From positions 1 to 6,590 of the forward strand of contig DATAWZ010000014.1 in NCBI GenBank assembly GCA_036266975.1: a stretch of DNA of 6,590 bases, read 5' to 3'. Under the pieces are notes generated by a model. The model ran no database searches. It saw only the letters and a program-made list of their open reading frames with translations, and was not told the origin of the DNA. This stretch comes from DATAWZ01 sp036266975. Lineage in GTDB: Bacteria; Actinomycetota; Thermoleophilia; Solirubrobacterales; Solirubrobacteraceae. Positions 1-6,009 of the stretch are shown piece by piece (the first letter of the stretch is position 1; each line of letters opens with the position of its first letter). The position numbers were made by a program, and so were the translations under genes.

Positions 1-35
1 AAACGCCCCCCGCCGCCGCGGGCCAACCGCAGCCT

Positions 36-1169
36 TCACACCGTTGAGGCGTCGCCGCCGTGGAAGCGGGCGATGACCTGTGAGCGGTTGCGCGCGCCGA
101 GCGCGGCGAGCACCCGCTTGACGTGGGTCTTGACCGTGGCCACGCTGATCAGCAGCTCCTCGGCGATCTGCTGATTGGAGGCCCCGGCCACGAGCAGGCG
201 CAGGACCTCGCGCTGGCGCGGGGTCAGCTCGTCGAGCGCGGCGCTGGTCGGCGGCGGCTGGGAGAGTGAGCTGCGCGAGGCCGGCGCGGCGCCGGCCTCC
301 TCCGCGGCGGCGAGCGCGATCTCTGACTGGGTGAGCTCGGTCATCTCGCGCTCCAGGCGGCCGAGGGTCCCTCGCACCTGCTCGCGCTGGACCGAGAGCC
401 GCTCGACCAGCGCGGTGCGCATGTAGAGGTGGCCGAACCCCTCGGCCAGCCGCCAGAGCACGTCGCGGTCGGCCGCGTCGCACAGGCGTGGGTCGGGGTA
501 GTGGTCGCAGTGCAGGAAGCCGATGACGTGCCCGGCGGGGACGATCGGCGCGACCACGTAGGAGGTCGACATCCCCGAGCGCACGATGTCGTGGATCTCC
601 GCGGCGGTCGTGTCGAGCACCAGCGCCGCGCGGCGCTCGCGCAGCAGGCGGTACTCGAGCAGATGCTCGCCGACGACGAGCTCGCGGTTCTCCCAGCGGT
701 CGAACCAGTCGATGGTCAGCTCCTCCTGGCGGATCTTCCACGGGCGCCAGCAGCCGTCCTGCACGCTCCCGAGCACCGCGCGGCCGAAGCCGCAGTGGCG
801 CAGCAGCTCGTCGCACACGCGGTCGACGAGCGCCTGCGCGGTGGGCACCGTGCGCAGCCGCGCGAGCACCTGCTCGCACGCGGCCAGCCGGCGCGTGCGG
901 TCCTCGGCGGCGAGCGCTTGGCGCGCGCCGCGCAGCTGCTCGAGCTCGCCGACGAGCCGGCAGCCCGCGGCGATCGGGACCGCGCCGGAGTCGATCTTCT
1001 CGGCGAGCAGGGCGCTCGTGGACCGCAGGTCGGTGAGTGCCGCGGCGCCGAGCAGGCGGCGCGCGCGGCCCAGCGCGCGCCGCGCCTGGCGGTCGAGCTC
1101 GGCCGAGCGCCGGGCGAGCGCGTCGCGGCTGGCGGCGTGGGTGAAGGGAAGCCCCAGCTCGCGGGTCAT
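36..1169 (-). CDS. GAF-domain LuxR-family transcriptional regulator (downstream copy)
   Basis: A 377-residue cytoplasmic DNA-binding regulator. The N-terminal part (about 15-105) is helical, rich in Arg, Ala and Leu. A GAF-like sensor region follows at about 108-255, with CGFGRAVLG near 126-134, a core strand VVAPIV at 205-210 and GFLHCDHYPD at 217-226. A probable coiled-coil helix runs from 255 to 290, then an Ala/Ser/Pro linker. The LuxR/GerE-type helix-turn-helix lies at about 313-368, starting LTPRQREVLRLLVAGASNQQ, with TVKTHVKRVL as the recognition helix region. There is no response-regulator receiver domain, so a small ligand or protein partner sensed by the GAF domain is more likely than phosphorylation (inference). 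The ATG lies inside the end of the upstream regulator gene, sharing ATGA with its TGA stop, so translation is probably coupled. The open frame continues upstream of this ATG but there encodes only Arg/Pro/Ala-rich shadow sequence. Ligand and targets are unknown. Confidence 0.9.
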   Translation of the reverse strand: MTRELGLPFTHAASRDALARRSAELDRQARRALGRARRLLGAAALTDLRSTSALLAEKIDSGAVPIAAGCRLVGELEQLRGARQALAAEDRTRRLAACEQVLARLRTVPTAQALVDRVCDELLRHCGFGRAVLGSVQDGCWRPWKIRQEELTIDWFDRWENRELVVGEHLLEYRLLRERRAALVLDTTAAEIHDIVRSGMSTSYVVAPIVPAGHVIGFLHCDHYPDPRLCDAADRDVLWRLAEGFGHLYMRTALVERLSVQREQVRGTLGRLEREMTELTQSEIALAAAEEAGAAPASRSSLSQPPPTSAALDELTPRQREVLRLLVAGASNQQIAEELLISVATVKTHVKRVLAALGARNRSQVIARFHGGDASTV

Positions 1170-2188
1170 CGGCCCGCCGGCCGCGCGATCTGCAGGTAGC
1201 GCGAGACCGCCTCGGCGCGCGTGGAGGCGCGCAGCTTGCGCAGGATGCGCGCCGTGTGGGTCTTGACCGTGCTCTCGGCGAGCACGAGCTGGTCGGCCAT
1301 CTCTTGGTTGCGCGCGCCGGCCACCATCAGTCGCAGGACCTCCCGCTCGCGCGCGGTGAACAGCAGGTCGACCCGGTGGGTCGGCCGCGGCACCAGGCGG
1401 GTCGCCTGGCGGCGGCGCTCGTCCAGGCTCACGCGCGAGTCGCACAGCTCGTCGATCAGCGACTGGGTGTCGGCGAAGGCCCGCAGCGCGCGCTCGCGCT
1501 GCTCGGCCAGGCGATCCTGGAGGAGCAGGCTCTCGTAGACGAGCAGGAGCCCCTCGCCGAACAGCCACAGGTGGTCGCGGTCGGCGAGCGTCACCGGTCC
1601 GCTCGCGTGGCGGTCGCCGTACAGGAACCCGAGCGTGGCCTCGGTCCGGCCCAGCGGCGTGGCCACGAACGAGCGCTCGCCGTCGCCGCCCGTGAGCCGC
1701 CCGTGGAGCCGCTCGGCCGGGCCGGGGTCGCGCACCAGCGCGGCGACGTGACGGCGGCGCAGGTCGGCCTCCAGCAGCGAGCGGTCGAGCTCGGCCGGGG
1801 CGAGGGTGTTCTCGGGCGTGCCGGGGTGCACGGCGCTGGGCAGCCAGCTCGAGGAGCCCTCCAGGCGCGCGATCAGTACGCGGTCAAAGCCGCAGCACTC
1901 GCAGGCGACGGCGGCCGCGCGGGCGAGCAGCTCGTCGATCGTCGCGGCGTCGCGCAGCTCGCTGAGCGACCGGTCGATGCTCGAGACCGTCGCGAAGCGC
2001 TCCTGCGCGAGCCGGTCGTGGGCGAGGTGCAGCTCGTCGGTCAGCTCGCCAAGGGCCCGGCACGCCTCGGCGGCGCGTCCGGGGTCGGCCGGCGCATCGT
2101 GGGCGAGCCGCGCCAGCAGCTCCTCGCGCCGGCGCGCGATCTCGCTGGCCTGCCGCTCGAGGCCGCTCGAGCCATCGGGGGCGCTCAC
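1166..2188 (-). CDS. GAF-domain LuxR-family transcriptional regulator (upstream copy)
   Basis: A 340-residue regulator with the same layout as its downstream neighbour. A helical N-terminus (about 10-80) is followed by a GAF-like domain at about 82-222, including ECCGFDRVLIARLEG at 97-111, FVATPLG at 174-180 and LGFLYGDRH at 186-194. A helix at about 220-250 precedes the LuxR helix-turn-helix at about 275-332 (FTAREREVLRLMVAGARNQE, then STVKTHTARILRKL). By hand alignment the two helix-turn-helix regions share 27 of 53 residues, which indicates paralogues. The start is GTG: an in-frame TAG lies only four codons upstream, and no ATG occurs in frame near it. A weak purine-rich stretch (GGGGTAGG on the minus strand) precedes it. 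The gene is divergent from the creatininase-family gene, with 101 bases between the two starts, so it could control that gene or itself. It could also act on the monooxygenase operon further right, but nothing in the sequence proves a target. Confidence 0.88.
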   Translation of the reverse strand: MSAPDGSSGLERQASEIARRREELLARLAHDAPADPGRAAEACRALGELTDELHLAHDRLAQERFATVSSIDRSLSELRDAATIDELLARAAAVACECCGFDRVLIARLEGSSSWLPSAVHPGTPENTLAPAELDRSLLEADLRRRHVAALVRDPGPAERLHGRLTGGDGERSFVATPLGRTEATLGFLYGDRHASGPVTLADRDHLWLFGEGLLLVYESLLLQDRLAEQRERALRAFADTQSLIDELCDSRVSLDERRRQATRLVPRPTHRVDLLFTAREREVLRLMVAGARNQEMADQLVLAESTVKTHTARILRKLRASTRAEAVSRYLQIARPAGR

Positions 2189-2289
2189 CGGGTGAGCCTA
2201 CCCCGACGGAAGTACCATGCCCGCGACCGGCGCGCCGGATCGCCTCGGGGCCGCCGCCGGTCGACCTATTCGAGGAGCGGGAGGACGAC
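2189..2289. promoter_or_regulatory. Divergent intergenic region with a 12-base palindrome
   Basis: This 101-base gap separates the divergent starts of the GAF-LuxR pair and the creatininase-family gene, so promoters for both must lie here or overlap the flanking genes. It contains a perfect 12-base palindrome, CCGGCGCGCCGG, at 2227-2238. On the plus strand a TANNNT-type hexamer (TACCAT, 2213-2218) lies just upstream of the palindrome, with no convincing -35 box. If that hexamer were a -10 element, the palindrome would sit over or just after the transcription start, a position typical of an operator. In DNA this GC-rich such a palindrome may be chance, so the regulatory reading is tentative. 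Confidence 0.35.
2279..2284 (+). promoter_or_regulatory. Shine-Dalgarno site fixing the GTG start of the creatininase-family gene
   Basis: GGGAGG lies five bases before the GTG at 2290. The alternative in-frame ATG at 2314-2316 (residue 9) has no comparable ribosome-binding sequence at the right distance, so the GTG start is preferred. Confidence 0.7.
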
Positions 2290-3030
2290 GTGGGCGCAGT
2301 CCAGTTGGACCGAATGACCTGGCCGGAGGTCAAGGCCGAGCTCGACGCGGGCCGCGACACCGTGGTGATCGCGTTCGGCGCGACCGAGCAGCACGGCCCG
2401 CACCTGCCGCTGGCCACCGACGCGCTGCTCGGCGATCACTTCGCGCAGCTGGTCGGCGATCGGCTGGACGCGTTCGTCGCGCCGACCGTGCGGATCGGCT
2501 GCTCGGAGCATCACCTCGAGTTCCCGGGCACGCTGTCGATCTCCCGGGGGACCTTCGAAGGGATCGTCGCCGACGTGGTGCGCTCGCTGGCGCGCGGCGG
2601 CTTTGGCCGCATCGTCCTGATCCCGAGCCACGGCGGAAACTTCGCTCCGCTCGCGGCCGCCCTGGAGGAGCTGGGACCGGTCGACGGGGTCGACATCCGG
2701 GCGCTCACCGACCTGAACGCGCTGTTCGCGATCGCTCAGGTCGGGGTCGACGAGCACGACGTCCCGCTCGCCGAGGGGGGCCTGCACGGCGGCGAGTGGG
2801 AGACGTCGATGCTGATGTCAACCCACCCGGATCTGGTCCATCCCGAACGCGGCGAGGCCGGCTACACCGGTGACATGCAGGCCGCGGTCGGCGCCATCTT
2901 CGGCAGCGGCGTGCACTCGGTGTCCGCCAACGGCGTGATCGGCGATCCCGCCCAGGCGAGCGCCGCGCACGGCGCTCGCTACTGGGACGAGGCGCTGAAG
3001 ATCATCTTGGCGGCCGTGGACGAACCCTGA
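2290..3030 (+). CDS. Creatininase-family metal-dependent amidohydrolase
   Basis: A 246-residue protein of full family length. The creatininase family hydrolyses cyclic or linear amide bonds with a dinuclear metal centre. Known members include creatinine amidohydrolase, the archaeal FAPy deformylase ArfB and mycofactocin-associated MftE. Visible signatures, in order: TEQHGPHLPLATD at 32-44, giving E33, H35 and D44 as metal ligands; SEHH at 72-75; SHGGN at 113-117, with H114 as a further ligand; and HGGEWETS at 166-173, with E169 probably completing the site. The creatininase HYEN-type motif is HGGN here, as in most non-creatininase members, so true creatinine hydrolysis is doubtful. No signal peptide or membrane segment is visible. 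The gene stands alone on the plus strand, divergent from the LuxR pair and convergent with the acyl-CoA dehydrogenase-like gene 16 bases away. Family assignment is firm; substrate is unknown. Confidence 0.92.
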   Translation: MGAVQLDRMTWPEVKAELDAGRDTVVIAFGATEQHGPHLPLATDALLGDHFAQLVGDRLDAFVAPTVRIGCSEHHLEFPGTLSISRGTFEGIVADVVRSLARGGFGRIVLIPSHGGNFAPLAAALEELGPVDGVDIRALTDLNALFAIAQVGVDEHDVPLAEGGLHGGEWETSMLMSTHPDLVHPERGEAGYTGDMQAAVGAIFGSGVHSVSANGVIGDPAQASAAHGARYWDEALKIILAAVDEP

Positions 3031-3032
3031 GC

Positions 3033-3046
3033 CGCCCGGACGGGCG
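3033..3046. terminator. Compact GC hairpin between convergent genes, candidate bidirectional terminator
   Basis: The arms CGCCCG (3033-3038) and CGGGCG (3041-3046) are perfect inverted repeats separated by two bases. In practice they would form a five-pair stem with a GGAC loop. The hairpin fills nearly the whole 16-base gap between the TGA of the creatininase-family gene and the TAG of the acyl-CoA dehydrogenase-like gene. It is symmetric, so it could act on both transcripts. There is no T-tract on either strand, so it is at best a non-canonical terminator of the kind proposed for high-GC actinobacteria. Confidence 0.4.
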
Positions 3047-4297
3047 CTACGCCGGGACCGGCTCCTGCGCCGGGGCGTCCATCAGCCCGAGCTCGTAGCG
3101 GCCCGCGTGGTCATAGATCTGGTCGGTGGTCAGCGGGTGGAACGGACCGCTGCGCACGTCGCGGTACAGGCGCTCGAGCACGTGCCCGCGACGGTAGGCC
3201 GAGCCGCCGACCGCGCGGATGCCCAGGTCGACGACCTCGATCGCGTTCTCGGTCGCGGTGAGCTTGGCCACCTCCAGCGCGCCGAAGCGCTGCGGGAAGG
3301 AGGAGGACCACGGCGCGAAGTCGTCCTCGATGAACTGCTCGCAGACCTGCTGGAGCACCAGCTCGGACTGGCGGCACAGGACGAACATCCGGCCGAGCGC
3401 GCTCTGGACGTAGCCCAGGCCCTTGAGCTGGACGTCCTTGCCCTCCATCGTGGCGCCCAGCGACTTCTTGCGCAGGATCTCGCGGGTCGCCTCGAACGCC
3501 TTCAGCTGCGCGCCCAGGTAGACGCCCGAGAAGGTCATCGCGGCCCACTCGAACTGTCCGAACAGCCCGCCGCGGAAGTTGCCGCCCATCGCGTCGGCGC
3601 CCACCTCGACGTTGTCGAACACGACGGTTTGGGTGCCGGTGCCGCGCATGCCCATCGAGTCCCAGGTGCGCTTGATCGAGATCCCGGGCGTGTCCATGCG
3701 CGCCAGGAACACCGCCTCGGCCATCGCGTGAGCCATGTGGTCCTCGGGCAGCACGCCGTCGTCGTCGACGATCGTCGCGTTGAAGGCGATGATGTCGGAC
3801 GCCTCGGAGAGCGTGCCCCACGTCTTCTGGCCGGAGATCACCCAGCCGCCGGCGCCGTCGGGCTTGGCGATCGTGTCGGCCAGGCCGATCAGGCCGGCGC
3901 GGTCCTCGCTGAACGGGCCGCACACGATCAGCTTCTCGGCGGAGATCTGCGGGAACCAGCGCCCGGCCGCGTCCTCGTCGAGCAGGCCGCGGAAGATGCC
4001 GACCATCGTCTGGTGCATGTTGAAGGCCAGCGCCGAGGACGCGTCGCCCTTGGCCAGCTCGCGCGAGACCTGCGAGGCGGTCCAGATGTCGCCGCCCTTG
4101 CCGCCGTACTTCTTGGGCACGCACAGGTCGACCAGGCCGGCGTCCTTGTAGAGCGGGACCAGCGAGAGCTGCAGCGCGTTCTCCTGGTCGGCCTGCAGCC
4201 CGACCTTGTCGAACTCGATCGCGAGCTCCTTGGCGGCGTCGATGGCGGCCTCCTGCTCAGCGGGCGTCATCTCCAGCGAATGCTTGTGAGTGCTCAT
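3047..4297 (-). CDS. Acyl-CoA dehydrogenase-superfamily flavoprotein, possibly a DszC-like monooxygenase
   Basis: A 416-residue protein with the complete acyl-CoA dehydrogenase fold. The N-terminal helical domain is about 1-120 (KDAGLVDLCVPKKYGGKGGD near 51-70, AFNMHQ at 91-96). The middle beta domain is about 121-235 (GGWVISGQKTWGTLSEASD at 150-168, MGMRGTGTQTVVFDNVEV at 215-232). The C-terminal helical domain ends with GGSAYRRGHVLERLYRD at 364-380. FAD or FMN binding is expected. The catalytic Glu of medium- and short-chain dehydrogenases would align with P388 (FHPLT, 386-390), so that base is missing. H95, T162 and H387 instead fall close to positions recalled as important in the flavin monooxygenase DszC (His/Ser/His). 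Either a monooxygenase-like role or a dehydrogenase using a differently placed base is possible; E250, in the helix before the C-terminal domain, is one candidate. The ATG has a strong ribosome-binding site. It lies 95 bases downstream of the Baeyer-Villiger-type gene and is probably co-transcribed. Confidence 0.88.
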   Translation of the reverse strand: MSTHKHSLEMTPAEQEAAIDAAKELAIEFDKVGLQADQENALQLSLVPLYKDAGLVDLCVPKKYGGKGGDIWTASQVSRELAKGDASSALAFNMHQTMVGIFRGLLDEDAAGRWFPQISAEKLIVCGPFSEDRAGLIGLADTIAKPDGAGGWVISGQKTWGTLSEASDIIAFNATIVDDDGVLPEDHMAHAMAEAVFLARMDTPGISIKRTWDSMGMRGTGTQTVVFDNVEVGADAMGGNFRGGLFGQFEWAAMTFSGVYLGAQLKAFEATREILRKKSLGATMEGKDVQLKGLGYVQSALGRMFVLCRQSELVLQQVCEQFIEDDFAPWSSSFPQRFGALEVAKLTATENAIEVVDLGIRAVGGSAYRRGHVLERLYRDVRSGPFHPLTTDQIYDHAGRYELGLMDAPAQEPVPA

Positions 4298-4392
4298 GTA
4301 TCTCCCTCCCGGGTGACCGGACGATGCGGAATCTCGGCGCACCGTAACCGAGCGCGCTCGCGGGCGCGTGTGGCGCTGACCCCTCCGGAGGA
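4298..4392 (-). promoter_or_regulatory. Intergenic gap with palindromes, possible internal promoter or operator
   Basis: These 95 bases lie between the stop of the Baeyer-Villiger-type gene and the start of the acyl-CoA dehydrogenase-like gene, the only sizeable gap in the minus-strand enzyme group. It holds a perfect 12-base palindrome, CGAGCGCGCTCG, at 4349-4360 and a perfect 10-base palindrome, CCTCCGGAGG, at 4382-4391. On the minus strand a TANNNT-type hexamer (TACGGT, 4346-4341) lies just downstream of the first palindrome, which would put that palindrome between the -35 and -10 positions if a promoter exists. No clear -35 box and no T-tract terminator was found. The reading is tentative. 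Confidence 0.3.
4305..4309 (-). promoter_or_regulatory. Shine-Dalgarno site for the acyl-CoA dehydrogenase-like gene
   Basis: On the minus strand GGAGG, within GGGAGGGAG, lies seven bases upstream of the ATG at 4297. It decides the start. The reading frame stays open far upstream, through the intergenic gap and against the neighbouring gene, but only residues from this ATG onward have acyl-CoA dehydrogenase character. Confidence 0.75.
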
Positions 4393-6009
4393 TCAGGTTC
4401 CGCCGAGGGGGGCACGGGCAGAGAGCGTGAACCCCTCGTAGCCGTCGGCCGCGACCTGCTCGCAGCGGCGCCGGTAGCGGCGCAGGCCGCCCGCATAGGG
4501 CATGAAGGCCCGCGGCTGCCCGCGCTCGCCGGTCAGATACCACGAGTTGGCCAGCGGGTAGAGCGTCGCGTCGGCCAGCTCGCCGACGTGCGCGACCCAG
4601 GCGTCCTCGGCGTCGCCGTCGGCCTCGATGCGGGTCGTGCCCGCCCCGCGCGCGTGGTCGAGCAGCTCGCCGATCCACTCCACGTGCTGCTCGATCGAGA
4701 CGATCATGTTGCCGAGCACCGACGGGCTTCCCGGGCCGGTGATCGTGAACAGGTTGGGAAAGCCGGCGCTCGCCACGCCCAGGTACGCGCGCGGCCCCTG
4801 GACCCACTTCTCGGCGAGCGCGATCCCCTCGCGCCCGCGGATGTCGATCCGCTCCAGCGCGCCGACCATCGCGTCGAAGCCGGTGGCGAAGATCAGCACG
4901 TCGAGCTCGTACTCGGCCTGGGCGGTACGCAGCCCGCGCGGGGTGATCGCCTCGATCGGCGCGCGCCGGACGTCGACGAGCGTGACGTTCTCGCGGTTGA
5001 ACGCGCGGTAGTAGTCGCTGTCGACCGGCGGTCGCTTGGTGCCGAACGGGTGGTCGACCGGACACAGCAGGTCGGCGACGGCGGGTTCGTCGACCTGCTC
5101 GCGGATCCGCTCGTGGATGAAGGCGACCGCGGTGTCGTTGGCGCGGCGGTCGAGCAGCAGGTCGCGGAAGGAGAGGATGAAGCCGAAGCCCGCGGTCGAC
5201 CACTGGGCCTCGTAGACGCGCCGGCGCTCGGCCTCGGAGGCCTCGAGCGCCGATTGGCGGCTCATGTCGGCGTACAGGCCGCTCGTCGTCTGGCGGGCGG
5301 TGCGGCGCCGCTCGGGGTACTGGGCCTTGATCTCGCGCTCGTACTCGGGCGTCATCGGCTCGTGCTGGGCGGGCACGGTGAAGTTCGCCGTGCGCTGGAA
5401 GACGTGCAGGTGCGCCGCCTGGCGGGCGAGGACGGGCACGAGCTGGGTCCCCGAGGACCCCGTCCCGATCACCCCGACCCGCTGGCCGGCGAGCTCGACC
5501 GGCTCCTGCGGCCAGGCGGCGGTGAGCAGGCAGCGGCCGTGGAAGTCCTCGAGCCCGGGGTAGGGCGGGATCCGCGGCACCGACAGCGACCCGGTGGCCA
5601 TCACGCAGAACCGCGCGCGGACCTGCTCGCCGCGGTCGGTCTCGATCAGCCACTCGTCGGCGGCCTCGTCGAAGCTGGCCGCGGTCACCCGCGAGCGCAG
5701 CCGGATGTCGCGGCGCAGGTCGAAGCGATCGGCGACGTGCTCGAGGTAGCGCAGGATCTCCGCCTGCGAGGCGTAGCGATCCGACCAGCTCCACTCCTGC
5801 TGGAGCTCCTCCGAGAACGAGTAGGAGTAGTCGACGCTCTCCACGTCGCAGCGCGCGCCCGGGTAGCGGTTGAAGTACCACACCCCGCCGACCCCGTCGG
5901 CGGCCTCGTAGAGCCGTGCGCGCAGGCCGCGCTGGCGCGCGTGGTGGAGCATGTACAGGCCGGCGAACCCGCCGCCGACGACGACCACGTCCAGGCGCTC
6001 GCCGTTCAT
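4393..6009 (-). CDS. Baeyer-Villiger monooxygenase-like FAD/NADPH flavoprotein with altered fingerprint
   Basis: A 538-residue protein, full length for the cyclohexanone/phenylacetone monooxygenase group. These enzymes use NADPH and oxygen to convert ketones to esters or lactones. Motifs in order: FAD-binding GGGFAG at 12-17; GGVWYFNRYPGARCD at 41-55, with D55 at the family's active-site Asp; the fingerprint region FHGRCLLTAAWP at 156-167; NADPH-binding GTGSSGTQ at 182-189; FQRT at 204-207 (R206 and T207 for NADPH phosphate); KRPPVDSDYY at 325-334, with R326 at the catalytic Arg position; and ATGFDA at 375-380. The consensus fingerprint is FxGxxxHxxxW(P/D). Here the His position is L162, codon CTC at 5526-5524. 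The ATG overlaps the crotonase stop (ATGA) and has GGAG six bases upstream on the minus strand, so the two genes are translationally linked. Family is clear; substrate, and whether it still does Baeyer-Villiger chemistry, is open. Confidence 0.92.
   Translation of the reverse strand: MNGERLDVVVVGGGFAGLYMLHHARQRGLRARLYEAADGVGGVWYFNRYPGARCDVESVDYSYSFSEELQQEWSWSDRYASQAEILRYLEHVADRFDLRRDIRLRSRVTAASFDEAADEWLIETDRGEQVRARFCVMATGSLSVPRIPPYPGLEDFHGRCLLTAAWPQEPVELAGQRVGVIGTGSSGTQLVPVLARQAAHLHVFQRTANFTVPAQHEPMTPEYEREIKAQYPERRRTARQTTSGLYADMSRQSALEASEAERRRVYEAQWSTAGFGFILSFRDLLLDRRANDTAVAFIHERIREQVDEPAVADLLCPVDHPFGTKRPPVDSDYYRAFNRENVTLVDVRRAPIEAITPRGLRTAQAEYELDVLIFATGFDAMVGALERIDIRGREGIALAEKWVQGPRAYLGVASAGFPNLFTITGPGSPSVLGNMIVSIEQHVEWIGELLDHARGAGTTRIEADGDAEDAWVAHVGELADATLYPLANSWYLTGERGQPRAFMPYAGGLRRYRRRCEQVAADGYEGFTLSARAPLGGT

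Noticed and set aside
9..22. A five-pair GC hairpin downstream of the last LuxR gene, followed on the minus strand by GCGTTT at the window edge
   Set aside because: The stem is short, lies in a run of C and G where such pairing is easy by chance, and only three T residues are visible before the window ends. It is too weak to call a terminator.
1256..2317. Plus-strand open frames opposite the two LuxR genes (also 429-1199)
   Set aside because: They are low-complexity Ala/Arg/Val/Gln-rich translations without motifs. The minus strand encodes clear helix-turn-helix proteins.
2290..3030. Assignment of the creatininase-family protein as mycofactocin MftE
   Set aside because: No mycofactocin precursor, radical SAM or other mft gene is visible nearby, and the family motifs alone do not separate MftE from other members.
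4382..4391. Perfect 10-base palindrome after the Baeyer-Villiger-type gene considered as a terminator
   Set aside because: It has no loop and no following T-tract, and so cannot form a normal terminator hairpin. It is noted only as part of the intergenic gap.
3107..4441. A 444-codon open frame on the plus strand opposite the acyl-CoA dehydrogenase-like gene
   Set aside because: It is the same GC-driven shadow effect. The sequence is rich in Val, Leu, Asp, His and Arg with no domain signature, and it runs across the intergenic gap.
3047..5881. A 944-codon minus-strand frame suggesting a large fusion ending in the acyl-CoA dehydrogenase-like protein
   Set aside because: The part upstream of 4297 is Arg/Ala/Pro-rich out-of-frame translation of the Baeyer-Villiger-type gene. 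A strong ribosome-binding site and an ATG at 4297 define the real start.
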